A stretch of DNA of 41,636 nucleotides from IMG/VR virus record IMGVR_UViG_3300042868_009590, positions 1-41,636 of that record; one strand, written 5' to 3'. The position numbers and the translations under genes were made by a program. Positions within the stretch are counted from its first letter, which is position 1. Each line of letters opens with the position of its first letter. Shown here in pieces: positions 6,416 through 14,295 of this stretch. The notes beneath the pieces are model-generated. The model saw only the letters and a list, made by a program, of their open reading frames with translations. It did not search any database and was not told the origin of the DNA. The DNA comes from a virus.

Positions 6416-6629
6416 CGCCCTTCCTTAATATAGAATCTGGAATATCCCAGACTCCACCAGTATTTTCAAACACAACTTTCTTGTGCCAAGTAGATCCAAT
6501 AAAAGCTGCATTCTTTTTTAGACTGGCATCGTTATCTTTTTCAAGAAACACAACATTCCAGCCCTCCCACGTTAAAGACGGGTTGCTGCTTACAATTGAT
6601 TCCATTTTATGTAAATCAGATATTTTCAT
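6402..6629 (-). CDS. Hypothetical protein, 75 residues
   Basis: A small soluble protein with two Trp-rich strands (SLTWEGWNVVFLEKDN and AAFIGSTWHKKVVFENTG). It resembles uncharacterised proteins I associate with actinophages, but I cannot name a family or function. It overlaps genes on both sides by 14 nt, so it belongs to the WhiB-SSB transcript. Confidence 0.68.
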   Translation of the reverse strand: MKISDLHKMESIVSSNPSLTWEGWNVVFLEKDNDASLKKNAAFIGSTWHKKVVFENTGGVWDIPDSILRKGDVQV

Positions 6630-6879
6630 TGATAGATCTTTCTGTACTAATAATTACTGTTAAAATCGTAACAATAAATTGGAATATAAACATTAAAATA
6701 AATCCTATTTGATCTGTAGCAAGACCATACCAAAGTGTAGCTATCTGGTATACCATCCAGCATACAACCATAGTTGCTATCTTTGTTACACTTGTTTTTA
6801 GCATTACTGCAAAAAGCATTGACAAATAAAACAAACTATATGTTGCAAAAATTATTAAAGACCAAACCGCTAGACTCAT
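6616..6879 (-). CDS. Small membrane protein with three predicted helices
   Basis: About two thirds of its 87 residues are hydrophobic. Likely membrane helices lie at roughly residues 5-26, 31-52 and 58-78 (for example GFILMFIFQFIVTILTVIIS), with a short charged C-terminus. No signal peptidase or lipobox site is visible. It lies between a SLOG-like protein and the WhiB group, and its ATG directly follows the upstream stop. A holin role cannot be excluded from topology, but no lysis gene is nearby. The function is unknown. Confidence 0.7.
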   Translation of the reverse strand: MSLAVWSLIIFATYSLFYLSMLFAVMLKTSVTKIATMVVCWMVYQIATLWYGLATDQIGFILMFIFQFIVTILTVIISTERSINENI

Positions 6880-7230
6880 TTAATACCTAAAAATTCCCAT
6901 CTCAAGATCTTCTTGATGTTCCATATATGTTGCAAATTTTGACAAAGGTTCTTTTGGCAAACTAAAGTATGCATAGTATGTAACATGCTCAATATTTTGT
7001 TTAACCCATTGTTCGTTTATTTTAGAAAAAGAAACTTTAAAACCTTTTTGTTTTAAATAGTTTTCTGCAGAGTTACAAAATGCTGCAGTAAAGTTATTAA
7101 TTTTATGTGGTCCAAGACTCCATACCTGTATTTGATTATTGTCATTTGGAGTTGACAAAGCTACTGTCATTGCTCTCATAAAAATTTCATAATCAGCGAA
7201 CTCTTTTGTTCCCTCAACTACAATAACCAT
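6880..7230 (-). CDS. Conserved phage protein, possibly SLOG/YspA-like
   Basis: The start MVIVVEGTKEFADYEIFMRAM looks like the first strand and helix of YspA-type SLOG (Rossmann-like) proteins, and IQVWSLGPHKINNFTAAFC followed by a GFKVSFSKI strand fits the alternating alpha/beta pattern. The full set of SLOG glycines is not visible, so the assignment is weak. It is the first gene downstream of the consensus promoter, with an AAAGGA ribosome site 6 nt before its ATG, so it should be well expressed. SLOG proteins bind nucleotides or related ligands; the role here is unknown. Confidence 0.7.
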   Translation of the reverse strand: MVIVVEGTKEFADYEIFMRAMTVALSTPNDNNQIQVWSLGPHKINNFTAAFCNSAENYLKQKGFKVSFSKINEQWVKQNIEHVTYYAYFSLPKEPLSKFATYMEHQEDLEMGIFRY

Positions 7231-7255
7231 GGTAAATCCTTTTCTATTAAAAACT

Positions 7256-7284
7256 ATTATACATTTTTATTTGACTAATGTCAA
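7256..7284 (-). promoter_or_regulatory. Near-perfect sigma-70-type promoter for the WhiB-SSB unit
   Basis: On the minus strand TTGACA (7279-7284), a 17-nt spacer and TATAAT (7256-7261) match the vegetative promoter consensus at every position. The predicted start near 7249 leaves a ~19-nt leader containing AAAGGA before the ATG at 7230. It should drive genes from 7230 down to ssb and the terminator at 5437-5452. Confidence 0.88.
7271..7284. promoter_or_regulatory. Palindrome over the -35 box, candidate operator
   Basis: TTGAC-4 nt-GTCAA is a perfect inverted repeat with 5-bp arms that fully covers the -35 hexamer and enters the spacer. A dimeric repressor bound here would block this strong promoter. 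I did not find a second obvious copy by eye, and the binding protein is unknown. The -35 sequence supplies one arm, so chance is possible. Confidence 0.45.
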
Positions 7285-7291
7285 CTTTAAA

Positions 7292-7654
7292 CTAGGTACT
7301 TATTGTATCAATTATTGAAAGAAGATTGTCTACTTCTTTTTCAGAAAGATCGAAAACGTTTACTCTTTCAGCATTTTCATTAATAATTCTTCCATCTTCA
7401 CCAATATTTGCTCTATACAAGATGTTATCTATAACCCAATATGCACTGTTATCTTGTATAGCAACCCTTACAGTTCCTTCATCTAGGATTTTACATAGCT
7501 GACTTTTTCTAAAAAATCCTTTAAATGATACGGAAAAATCTTCTTTTTTATTTTTTTGAATTAAAGAAGTAATTATTACAAATAAGTTTATTGCAAAAAA
7601 GTTTATAGCAATTAAACAGGCTGAAATTCTTTGTAAGGGAGATAACTTTTGCAT
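7292..7654 (-). CDS. Membrane-anchored hypothetical protein, 120 residues
   Basis: A short basic start (MQKLSPLQR) leads into one hydrophobic helix at about residues 10-32 (ACLIAINFFAINLFVIITSL), followed by a Lys-rich stop-transfer segment. The ~85-residue soluble part ends in an acidic helix (FDLSEKEVDNLLSIID). By the positive-inside rule the soluble part probably stays in the cytoplasm, but this is uncertain. A clear AGGAGG site precedes the ATG. No family recognised. Confidence 0.7.
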   Translation of the reverse strand: MQKLSPLQRISACLIAINFFAINLFVIITSLIQKNKKEDFSVSFKGFFRKSQLCKILDEGTVRVAIQDNSAYWVIDNILYRANIGEDGRIINENAERVNVFDLSEKEVDNLLSIIDTIST

Positions 7655-7665
7655 ATAGCCTCCTA

Positions 7666-8985
7666 TTATTTTTCAAAAAAGAATGGTGAATCTTTCCAAG
7701 TGTCATCTGATTTAGATGCTCTTGCGTTTTGAATTGCTTTCCATTTTTGTGTTGACCAAGCAAATCCAGAATCTCCACCCCAAAGTAACCAGGCTATCTT
7801 TCCGTTTGATGGACGCTCTGTATTGTCCCAATCTTTACCTTGCTTGTCTACTTCGTGTCTTGAAAAAAATGAATACATTCTAGCAACTGTTTCAGGACTA
7901 AGATTTCTTCCATTAACTAAATCACGAGCACGAGCAACTCCTACTGCAGTTCCGCCTCTACCAAACTTTGCTCTAAGCTCAAGACCTCTTCTAGCATTGT
8001 TAGCCATAGATTCAGTTGGCTTTAAATCAATGTCTGAAACATCTCTTTTTTCTACATTAAAATCTTTTCTTGCAGATTTTGGCTTCCATTCTTCTGGAAG
8101 TAAGTCAGTTCTGTTAAGTGCTTCAGCTCTTCTTATAATGTGATTGCGAGCCCTTGCGTAATTTGATGCACGACCAACTGCCTGAACTGCATTACTTAAA
8201 TCTGCTGCAGTAACAATTGGAAAAGATCCATCAGGTAAAGCCATATCTCTACGAGCTAACATCTGTCTTTCTTTATCAGAGTAATCTTTTTTACCCATCG
8301 AATGTTGTGGACAATTATTATCATCGCAATCTTCCATTGAGTGAGCTCTTGTATTTGGAACATCATCATTTCCAATAACATCATCGTGGTGTGCTTTTGA
8401 AGTTGATACCCTTAGAGTCTCTACTCTGTGACCAACCAAAGTTTCTGTTGGCTTTCCATCTCTATAAATTCTAATAAGTGCTGCTGGATTATCTGGAGTT
8501 CCTGTTATTGTAAAATCAGAATTAGGAACATTGATGGAACCATTTCTAACAACTCTTACAACTTTTCCTCTGGCAGTTCCACCGCTAGAATTCCAAGAAA
8601 CCATTTGACCAACTCTAACTGAATCAGCTTTTGACATTTCAGGAATCATTTCCATAAATTCTTCTCCAGAATTTTTCATATCAGAATTTACATAACCATC
8701 TGGAATTACTGCAAGTCTGCAAGCACCTTCTTCTTCAATCTGTTGTGAGATAATTGCACAGGCAACTGCAGATTTATGAAGTGCACAGTTTCCACACTTA
8801 ACACCAATTGAAGCATTTTGATTTGTAGAACCATCTTCGTAGCCAATCCATATGCCTTCTGATTGATCTAGTGGTCCAAGCTCTTCTGTTAATTTTAACA
8901 ATGAATCTGCAAAGGCTTTTTCATCTTCTGAAAGCATGTTGTAAAGGGGCTCTCCTTCCCATTCTGCTGATTTAATAATATCCAT
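7666..8985 (-). CDS. Multidomain phage protein: Cys-rich N-terminus, TUDOR-like domain, DUF6582-like region
   Basis: Four segments can be told apart in 439 residues. (a) Residues ~60-97 hold CGNC, C76 and C89 followed by RLAVIPDGY, like the small cysteine modules of other phage proteins that may bind metal. (b) Residues 121-195 (VRVGQMVSWNSSGGTARGKV...) match the Hva1/DUF2945 TUDOR-like fold. (c) Residues ~240-300 (ALPDGSFPI, GRA, HIIRRAEALN, LLPEEW) resemble a region found in many phage capsid-maturation and XkdF-like proteins. (d) Residues ~325-425 (NNARRGLELRAKFGRGGTAVGVARARDL and KIAWLLWGGDSG, read as two pieces) form another recurrent phage module. Its overall role is unknown. A TATAAT ends 7 nt before the ATG, suggesting a leaderless transcript. 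Confidence 0.85.
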   Translation of the reverse strand: MDIIKSAEWEGEPLYNMLSEDEKAFADSLLKLTEELGPLDQSEGIWIGYEDGSTNQNASIGVKCGNCALHKSAVACAIISQQIEEEGACRLAVIPDGYVNSDMKNSGEEFMEMIPEMSKADSVRVGQMVSWNSSGGTARGKVVRVVRNGSINVPNSDFTITGTPDNPAALIRIYRDGKPTETLVGHRVETLRVSTSKAHHDDVIGNDDVPNTRAHSMEDCDDNNCPQHSMGKKDYSDKERQMLARRDMALPDGSFPIVTAADLSNAVQAVGRASNYARARNHIIRRAEALNRTDLLPEEWKPKSARKDFNVEKRDVSDIDLKPTESMANNARRGLELRAKFGRGGTAVGVARARDLVNGRNLSPETVARMYSFFSRHEVDKQGKDWDNTERPSNGKIAWLLWGGDSGFAWSTQKWKAIQNARASKSDDTWKDSPFFFEK

Positions 8986-8992
8986 AACTATT

Positions 8993-8998
8993 ATTATA
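8993..8998 (-). promoter_or_regulatory. -10 box of a probable leaderless promoter
   Basis: A perfect TATAAT ends 7 nt upstream of the ATG at 8985, so the mRNA would begin at or one base before the start codon. There is no convincing Shine-Dalgarno at the usual distance and no clear -35 box. It matches the arrangement at ftsZ, 14447 and 23386. Confidence 0.55.
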
Positions 8999-9000
8999 TC

Positions 9001-9360
9001 CTATTTTTGCTCGTAATGATTTATCAATACTTCAAGAAAAAATCTTTCATCATCAGTAAAAGTATTAATAGTTTCTTTTATAAATTCTACTTGTTCTGGA
9101 GTAACTCCAACAATTGTCTGTCCTTCAGTAAATACTATATCTATAACATCTTGCATCCAAAGACTTGATGCCATTTCCCCAACAGCCTCATAATGTGCAT
9201 AATAAAGTTCTGGATAAAGCTCTTTACATTTTGGAGTTACTTTATATGTAAATTGATCTGATACAGAGTCATACCCCATAATTTCCATAGCACCTATTTC
9301 AATGAGATATCCAATCATTTCTGAAAGTTCTTGCTCATTTATTTCTTCATTATCTTCCAT
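9001..9360 (-). CDS. Acidic hypothetical protein, 119 residues
   Basis: A strongly acidic N-terminus ([19 protein letters not shown]) begins a mostly helical soluble protein that ends VLINHYEQK. No metal site or membrane helix. GGAG lies 9 nt before the ATG, and the start is 11 nt inside the end of the GMP reductase-like gene, so the two are coupled. The function is unknown. Confidence 0.72.
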   Translation of the reverse strand: MEDNEEINEQELSEMIGYLIEIGAMEIMGYDSVSDQFTYKVTPKCKELYPELYYAHYEAVGEMASSLWMQDVIDIVFTEGQTIVGVTPEQVEFIKETINTFTDDERFFLEVLINHYEQK

Positions 9361-10414
9361 GAGGTAGAGACTCCTTTACAGTCAAGGGTGACACTTTTGT
9401 ATACATAGATTCTTGATATAAATTGCAAAGAAAGTCTACCCCACTGTAAGAGCATCCACTTCCAATACCGCCTTTAATGTCTTTAAAAATATCTTTTACA
9501 GATCCTTTATATGGAATCATTGTAGATACTCCTTCTGCTACTGCAATATCTTTATCTTTATTAGCTTCTTTACTAGCCATTCCTCTAAATACTTTAAACT
9601 TTTTATCACCTTTAAAGTGCAAAGATCCTGGAGATTCATCAGTACCAGCCAGCATTGATCCAAGCATTACAGAATCTGCTCCTGCTGCAAATGCTTTAAT
9701 CATGTCTCCAGTGTTTCTAATTCCACCATCTGCCACAATTCCAGCATTTAAGTTAAACTTATCTTTTGCCTCTCGCACGTTTATAATTGAAGACAGTGTT
9801 GGAACTCCATGACCTGATATAATCCTTGTTGTGCACATGCTACCACCACCAATGCCAACTCTAATTGAGTCAGCACCTGCAATATCTAAGGCAATATACC
9901 CCTCTACAGTAGCAATATTTCCAGCCATAATATGTATATTATCTCCAACAAGATTTTTTAATCTTATGACTGCATCAATTGCCATTTTACTATGACCATT
10001 AGCAGTATCAATTAAAAGCATTGACACTCCTGCTTTAATTAATTTATCAACATGCTCTTCAACAAAGGTGGTTGACAAAGCTGCACCAACAGGAAAACCA
10101 AGGTTGTTATAATTGTGAACTTCTTCAACCATTTTTATTTGATTTTTTGCTGACATAAATCTATGAATAATTCCAATTCCACCAGATTCAGCAATTGCAA
10201 TAGCCATATCTTTTTCACAAACAGTATCCATAGGAGAAGCAACTACTGGAAGATCTAGCCAGGTGTGTCCTCCGATATGCATTTTTAAATCTACAGAAGA
10301 TCTACTTACAACTTCTGAATACTGTGGAACCATAAGAATATCATCAAAACAGATATCGTTACTTACTAAATATTCTTTCACAAATTTAACCATTCTGGAT
10401 GGTTTAAAGTCCAT
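9350..10414 (-). CDS. GMP reductase / IMP dehydrogenase family enzyme without CBS domains
   Basis: A complete IMPDH/GMPR TIM barrel: FDDILMVP (23-30), the catalytic-cysteine loop [11 protein letters not shown] with C194, phosphate-binding [10 protein letters not shown] (228-237) and [11 protein letters not shown] (250-260), then FRGMAS and AEGVST with E294. The two CBS domains normally inserted after about residue 110 in IMPDH are absent. The flap after FRGMAS is short and lacks the Arg-Tyr dyad that IMPDH uses for water activation. Together with the CSYSG near 321, this favours GMP reductase (GMP to IMP), but IMPDH activity cannot be ruled out. Either would alter the guanine nucleotide pool during infection. 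M1 or M8 (10393) could be the start; neither has a good ribosome site. Confidence 0.92.
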   Translation of the reverse strand: MDFKPSRMVKFVKEYLVSNDICFDDILMVPQYSEVVSRSSVDLKMHIGGHTWLDLPVVASPMDTVCEKDMAIAIAESGGIGIIHRFMSAKNQIKMVEEVHNYNNLGFPVGAALSTTFVEEHVDKLIKAGVSMLLIDTANGHSKMAIDAVIRLKNLVGDNIHIMAGNIATVEGYIALDIAGADSIRVGIGGGSMCTTRIISGHGVPTLSSIINVREAKDKFNLNAGIVADGGIRNTGDMIKAFAAGADSVMLGSMLAGTDESPGSLHFKGDKKFKVFRGMASKEANKDKDIAVAEGVSTMIPYKGSVKDIFKDIKGGIGSGCSYSGVDFLCNLYQESMYTKVSPLTVKESLPHGR

Positions 10415-11391
10415 TCAACAGTTTTTCTAATTGACTCTTCTAGTGGCATTGGAGATACCCAGCCAGTGTCAGCAATCTTTTTTCCGTCTAAAGCATAACG
10501 TAAGTCATGCCCTGGGCGTGATGAATGGAAATCTTCCAACTCATAACGCAATGGCTTTCCAACTGCTGAAGCAATCATTTGAGCCATTTCTAGGTTGTCC
10601 ACTTCTCTTTCGCCAACAATGTGAAACTTTGCTGGTACATCAGATTCTCCATAGGCTGGAAAATGTTGCTTAAGAACATGCAGAAGACCGTCTGCCTGAT
10701 TTCTAGCATGTAAGTAAAAACGACTTCCAATCTCACCTTCTGATGATGCATGGATCTTCATGGTTTCTCCATTAAGAACTTTTTTAATTACCATTGGCAT
10801 AAACTTTTCAGTGTCCTGAGTCTCACCAATAATGTTCATGGTATTTGTAATTGCAATTGGAACTCCATAAGTTCTCCAATATGAAAACGCAATGCTTTCT
10901 TGTGCTGCCTTAGAAGCAGAGTATGGGTTACTTGGGAAGTACTGATCTACCCACTCTTTATGAGCATGTCCCTTTGGAGCTGGACCATAAACCTCATCAG
11001 TTGAAATATGCAAAAACTTTTCTGGTTTTGCAACCCTTGCCCAGTCAAGTAAGTTACAAATTAAAGACACGTTATTTAGAATAAACGGAGTTGGCTCTTC
11101 AATACTTCTATCAACATGACTTTCACTTGCTACGTTAATCACATAATCAATTTCACCAAATGCGTGAGAAGTTACTGGAGAAATTGGAGCAGTTAGGTCT
11201 GTCTTGATAACTTTAATACGCTTGTAAGCATCTGGGAAGTCGTCACATGCAACATTAATTCTATCTGTCAAACCTTTGTGTGTAAATGTTGTTGGACACA
11301 CTATAAACCAATCTGTATTTACCAGCAAGTGCCTAAGAACATGGCTTCCAACAAAACCACTTGCACCTGTTAAAAGAACTCTTTTACTCAT
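10378..11391 (-). CDS. Extended SDR: dTDP-glucose 4,6-dehydratase-like (RmlB family)
   Basis: The protein has 337 residues, typical of RmlB. The NAD-binding GASGFVG is at 9-15. The active site has T131-D132-E133 (ISTDEVYG), the dehydratase triplet, and the SDR pair Y157/K161 (YSASK). SRPGHDLRYALD near 285-296 is the nucleotide-sugar signature of the family. The reaction would convert an NDP-hexose to its 4-keto-6-deoxy form, an entry point to deoxy and amino sugars. It lies just downstream of the large terminase gene and overlaps the GMP reductase-like gene by 37 nt or less. Together with the nucleotidyltransferase and glycosyltransferase at 0.4-2.5 kb it suggests a small glycosylation pathway. 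Exact substrate unknown. Confidence 0.9.
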   Translation of the reverse strand: MSKRVLLTGASGFVGSHVLRHLLVNTDWFIVCPTTFTHKGLTDRINVACDDFPDAYKRIKVIKTDLTAPISPVTSHAFGEIDYVINVASESHVDRSIEEPTPFILNNVSLICNLLDWARVAKPEKFLHISTDEVYGPAPKGHAHKEWVDQYFPSNPYSASKAAQESIAFSYWRTYGVPIAITNTMNIIGETQDTEKFMPMVIKKVLNGETMKIHASSEGEIGSRFYLHARNQADGLLHVLKQHFPAYGESDVPAKFHIVGEREVDNLEMAQMIASAVGKPLRYELEDFHSSRPGHDLRYALDGKKIADTGWVSPMPLEESIRKTVEWTLNHPEWLNL

Positions 11392-11406
11392 TATTTTCCA
11401 TTTCTA

Positions 11407-13191
11407 CTAAATTAAATTAAAGTTCATAAGATATTCTTTAATATCTTCTGTCATCTCAGGCTTAGATTGTACCATTTTACTATCATCCTTGTCAACTTTA
11501 GGACGAGATTGATAGGTATGAATTTCTACTTCCTGAATTTTTTCTCTTCTTGTATGGCTGATTGCATTATATACAGATCCACACATAGCGTCTGCAAGGT
11601 CCTTAGACTTTTTTCTAGGGTGGTCTACCCTATTATTATTCATAATTCTAAGCTCCTGCATTTCCTCAAGTAATAAATCTATTTGAGGTAAAACTATTCT
11701 TTCTTCATAAACAAGCATAGAAAGATCTTCATAGTGTTTTTTAGCTACAGAAAGGGTTTCTGTTTTTATACCTACACTACTTAGATCTCTTTGAATATCA
11801 AAAGAATTCCATCTATCAAAAGTTACCAAACCTAGATTAAATCCTAGTCTTCTTAAATTGATAATCCAATTTTTTACTTCTGATAAATCTACTGGACCTT
11901 CTTTTTTAGGTTCCCAATACACAATTGCATCAACTACAACAAATGGAACAACCTGTTGATAATCATTAAATGATTGCAGACTTACCCACTTATCAATATG
12001 GGCAATAGATACAGCACACTTATCATGCTTTTGTGCAAGGTCAGCGTGGACATAGTAAGTAGTTTCTGGGTCTGGTTGAAACGATTGTTCGATTCTTTTA
12101 GAAATATCAATTGGATTATGTTTTTTAAAAGCCATCCCAAGCTTTTCCCTATTTTTAAAGAATGCATCAGATGACGTAGTTGGCATACAAGCAAAACGCA
12201 TTAATGCATCTGGCATGTCTGTAAAGAACGCCAGCTTAAAATCCTCAATCTTTCTTGTAGGATTAATTTCCCAGGTTGGTCTTTTAAGTGCGAACACTCC
12301 AGGAAGCTTGTAGGAATTTATGTGATCCTCGTCCCACTCTACAGTAAATTTATTTTGTGGGTCATCTTCTGATAGTGCTGGATTTAAAATAAACTCATGC
12401 GATCTTACAATAGTTTCTTTTTCTGCAATAACATCTTCGTACCTTGTTGAAATAAAGTCACCTTTAAAACGAGGGAATGATAAAAGAACTACTTTGCCAA
12501 AGTCGGGGAAGCGAGAGTCAACAGATCCACGGAATGCTTTATAAATATTATCAGCAGTCTTAGCATGATCATTTCCACTTGCAGATTCCATTGCAAATCC
12601 AGAAATCTCATCAAGAATTGCAAGCATTAAGTTTAGACCTTCAGCAGACTCTCTTTCTGAGTGACCAGAGTACACGGTGATAGCTTTATCAAATTCAATA
12701 CTATCAATCTTTGGTGGAGAAAACTTTCCTGCAAACCAGGGAGATCCTTCTATTTTACTTCTAAATCCTTTAAAGAAAACATTCTTTGCCTGTTGAGCAT
12801 TGATGGCAACATTCATAATATCAATAGCATCATTAGATGGCTTACCAAAATATCTTGACGGGTCTTTTAAACACAATAGCTTGTAAACTAAATAAGAACA
12901 ACCAACTGTAGATGTGTAATCTTTTCCGCTACCTTTTCCAAGCTGCATAATAATTTCGCTCTTAGTATATTTTTTGTAGTGTTCTTTACCAGCCTCTTCA
13001 CCCATGTATCTAATCAAATCTTTTTCTTGATAAATTTGGCTCATGCATTCAACAAGAGTATATTGATACTCTGATAAATTTGGTTGATTTAAATACTTTT
13101 CACCTGTAACAAATGTTACAACGTCAACTGGAGTTTCTGAAAATGGTGACTCATCAAGAGCCTCCATAAAATCGCTAATATCAATTGTCAA
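11407..13191 (-). CDS. terL: Terminase large subunit
   Basis: This 594-residue protein carries the ATPase and nuclease of the DNA packaging motor. The P-loop is at about 85-91 (QLGKGSGKD, the terminase-style loop ending in Asp). Walker B is near 190-197 (LAILDEISGF), with E of DE as catalytic base. The C-terminal RNase-H-like nuclease shows VHADLAQKHDKCAV with its metal-binding Asp, VTFDRWNS, and the late acidic helix KDLADAMCGSV. It should dock on the portal and fill the head. The gene overlaps the small subunit by 11 nt, as expected for terS-terL. It is unusual that no portal or capsid gene follows; instead a sugar dehydratase and a purine enzyme do. Confidence 0.95.
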   Translation of the reverse strand: MTIDISDFMEALDESPFSETPVDVVTFVTGEKYLNQPNLSEYQYTLVECMSQIYQEKDLIRYMGEEAGKEHYKKYTKSEIIMQLGKGSGKDYTSTVGCSYLVYKLLCLKDPSRYFGKPSNDAIDIMNVAINAQQAKNVFFKGFRSKIEGSPWFAGKFSPPKIDSIEFDKAITVYSGHSERESAEGLNLMLAILDEISGFAMESASGNDHAKTADNIYKAFRGSVDSRFPDFGKVVLLSFPRFKGDFISTRYEDVIAEKETIVRSHEFILNPALSEDDPQNKFTVEWDEDHINSYKLPGVFALKRPTWEINPTRKIEDFKLAFFTDMPDALMRFACMPTTSSDAFFKNREKLGMAFKKHNPIDISKRIEQSFQPDPETTYYVHADLAQKHDKCAVSIAHIDKWVSLQSFNDYQQVVPFVVVDAIVYWEPKKEGPVDLSEVKNWIINLRRLGFNLGLVTFDRWNSFDIQRDLSSVGIKTETLSVAKKHYEDLSMLVYEERIVLPQIDLLLEEMQELRIMNNNRVDHPRKKSKDLADAMCGSVYNAISHTRREKIQEVEIHTYQSRPKVDKDDSKMVQSKPEMTEDIKEYLMNFNLI

Positions 13192-13705
13192 TTACAACTA
13201 CCCCACCCTCATTAACTTGAGAAAGTTTTGTTAAAACTTTTGGTCTACAAGAATCGCAGGATGAAGTTACTTCTTTAAGAATACTTATAAGTATTTCTTG
13301 TTTTCTTTCTGTTTCTAAAAGTTCGTCTGCCAACTCTTGGTTGTCTAGGAGTCCAGCCTTTTGCAACATCTCAAGTCTTTTGCTTTCAATATCAGCGATA
13401 AGTTTAATAGATGTTGTCTTGGCAGTTAGATTTGCAGTTTGATCTGCAGAGTCAATAACTTCATAAGCTTTTTTAATTAGTGAAGAGTAATGTTGGTCTG
13501 CACCAGCAAGGGCTTCTTTTGCACGAGCATGGATAGCTTGGTTGTTTGCAGCCATAACTCTCCAGTCAGTAAGTAGCTCTGTAACTTTTGCTCTTGGAAG
13601 GCTTAAAATTTTTGCAATCTCTGAGGCATCTGAACCTTTTAGGTATTCTGATGCAACCTTGTTAACAAGATCTAAATGATTAACTAACGCTGCTTCGCTT
13701 GACAC
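13181..13705 (-). CDS. terS: Probable terminase small subunit (HTH)
   Basis: The N-terminal part has a helix-turn-helix pattern (residues ~12-46: LVNKVASEYLKGSDASEIAK followed by LSLPRAKVTELL). A long helical, charged middle (residues ~60-150) would allow oligomerisation, and C147/C150 lie near the end. This is the standard terminase small-subunit plan, and the 11-nt overlap with terL strongly supports the role of recognising phage DNA for packaging. Sequence alone would not prove it, because other phage HTH proteins look similar. Confidence 0.75.
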   Translation of the reverse strand: MSSEAALVNHLDLVNKVASEYLKGSDASEIAKILSLPRAKVTELLTDWRVMAANNQAIHARAKEALAGADQHYSSLIKKAYEVIDSADQTANLTAKTTSIKLIADIESKRLEMLQKAGLLDNQELADELLETERKQEILISILKEVTSSCDSCRPKVLTKLSQVNEGGVVVIDN

Positions 13706-13967
13706 GCTTACCTCTCTTCTTTACTGCCTTAACCCTGTCAGGATAAAAAGACCTAGTTGGTCCAGACATATCCTTCAGCATTTGAAAGCAGTCTATCCAT
13801 TCTACACCATTTTCGGGATTTTTGACTAGACATTGAAACTTAAAGATAGCCCCATACTCCCCAGTAATCTTAATTAAGTCACCCTTACTTACTTCATGAC
13901 CACTCTCAGTAATCATTGAGAACTTTCTTTCAAACCTATCTAAATAAGTTATTTTTCTTTTAGCCAC
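13680..13967 (-). CDS. Small basic hypothetical protein, 95 residues
   Basis: Very basic at both ends (MAKRKITYLDRFERK, and VKKRGKRVKRSSVS). The middle strands (GDLIKITGEYGAIFKFQCLV) look like a small SH3-like barrel, which is a guess. The charge suggests nucleic acid contact. It overlaps terS by 26 nt and the upstream gene by 8 nt, placing it in the packaging operon. I recall similar uncharacterised proteins next to phage packaging genes but cannot name a family. Confidence 0.7.
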   Translation of the reverse strand: MAKRKITYLDRFERKFSMITESGHEVSKGDLIKITGEYGAIFKFQCLVKNPENGVEWIDCFQMLKDMSGPTRSFYPDRVKAVKKRGKRVKRSSVS

Positions 13968-14295
13968 GCTTTTTAGCCTTCTTTAGCAACAAGTATCCAA
14001 TTAGATCGTCTTCGTCATTGTCTCCTGCATACAACTTTTTATTTTTAATTCTATTTAACTTATCATCAATACGAACATTCAATTGTTCCATATCGTCTGC
14101 ATTGCTAAAGATACGAATAGGGTTTAGGGCAGAATTTCCATATGCCACATTTTTTTCTAGCAGCATCTCTGTAATTTCTAAACAGGCAGCAAGGATACTG
14201 TATCCAGCTGGTGCAGTTTTAGAAAGTTCAAGAATCTTTTTAATCTTATCTTCATTCTTGTTTGCAAAGAATGCTTCTGATGGATATTCAGCCAT
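13960..14295 (-). CDS. MazG-like / DUF1599-like conserved phage protein
   Basis: The 111-residue protein contains EKNVAYGNSALNPIRIFS (about 53-70), a DDKLNRIKNKK helix and a C-terminal EDDLIGYLLLKK segment. This pattern recurs in phage proteins related to the DUF1599/MazG-like all-alpha NTP pyrophosphohydrolases, where the acidic residues bind Mg. Catalytic EXXE motifs are not as clear as in the MazG gene at 17860, so activity is uncertain. An SD (AGGAGAAAATA) precedes the ATG. Confidence 0.72.
   Translation of the reverse strand: MAEYPSEAFFANKNEDKIKKILELSKTAPAGYSILAACLEITEMLLEKNVAYGNSALNPIRIFSNADDMEQLNVRIDDKLNRIKNKKLYAGDNDEDDLIGYLLLKKAKKRG

Noticed and set aside
6616-6879. Holin call for the three-helix membrane protein
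   Set aside because: Topology alone is not specific, and there is no endolysin, spanin or other lysis gene in the neighbourhood.
13181-13705. Transcription repressor call for the HTH protein upstream of terL
   Set aside because: The 11-nt overlap with terL and the long helical body favour the small terminase subunit.
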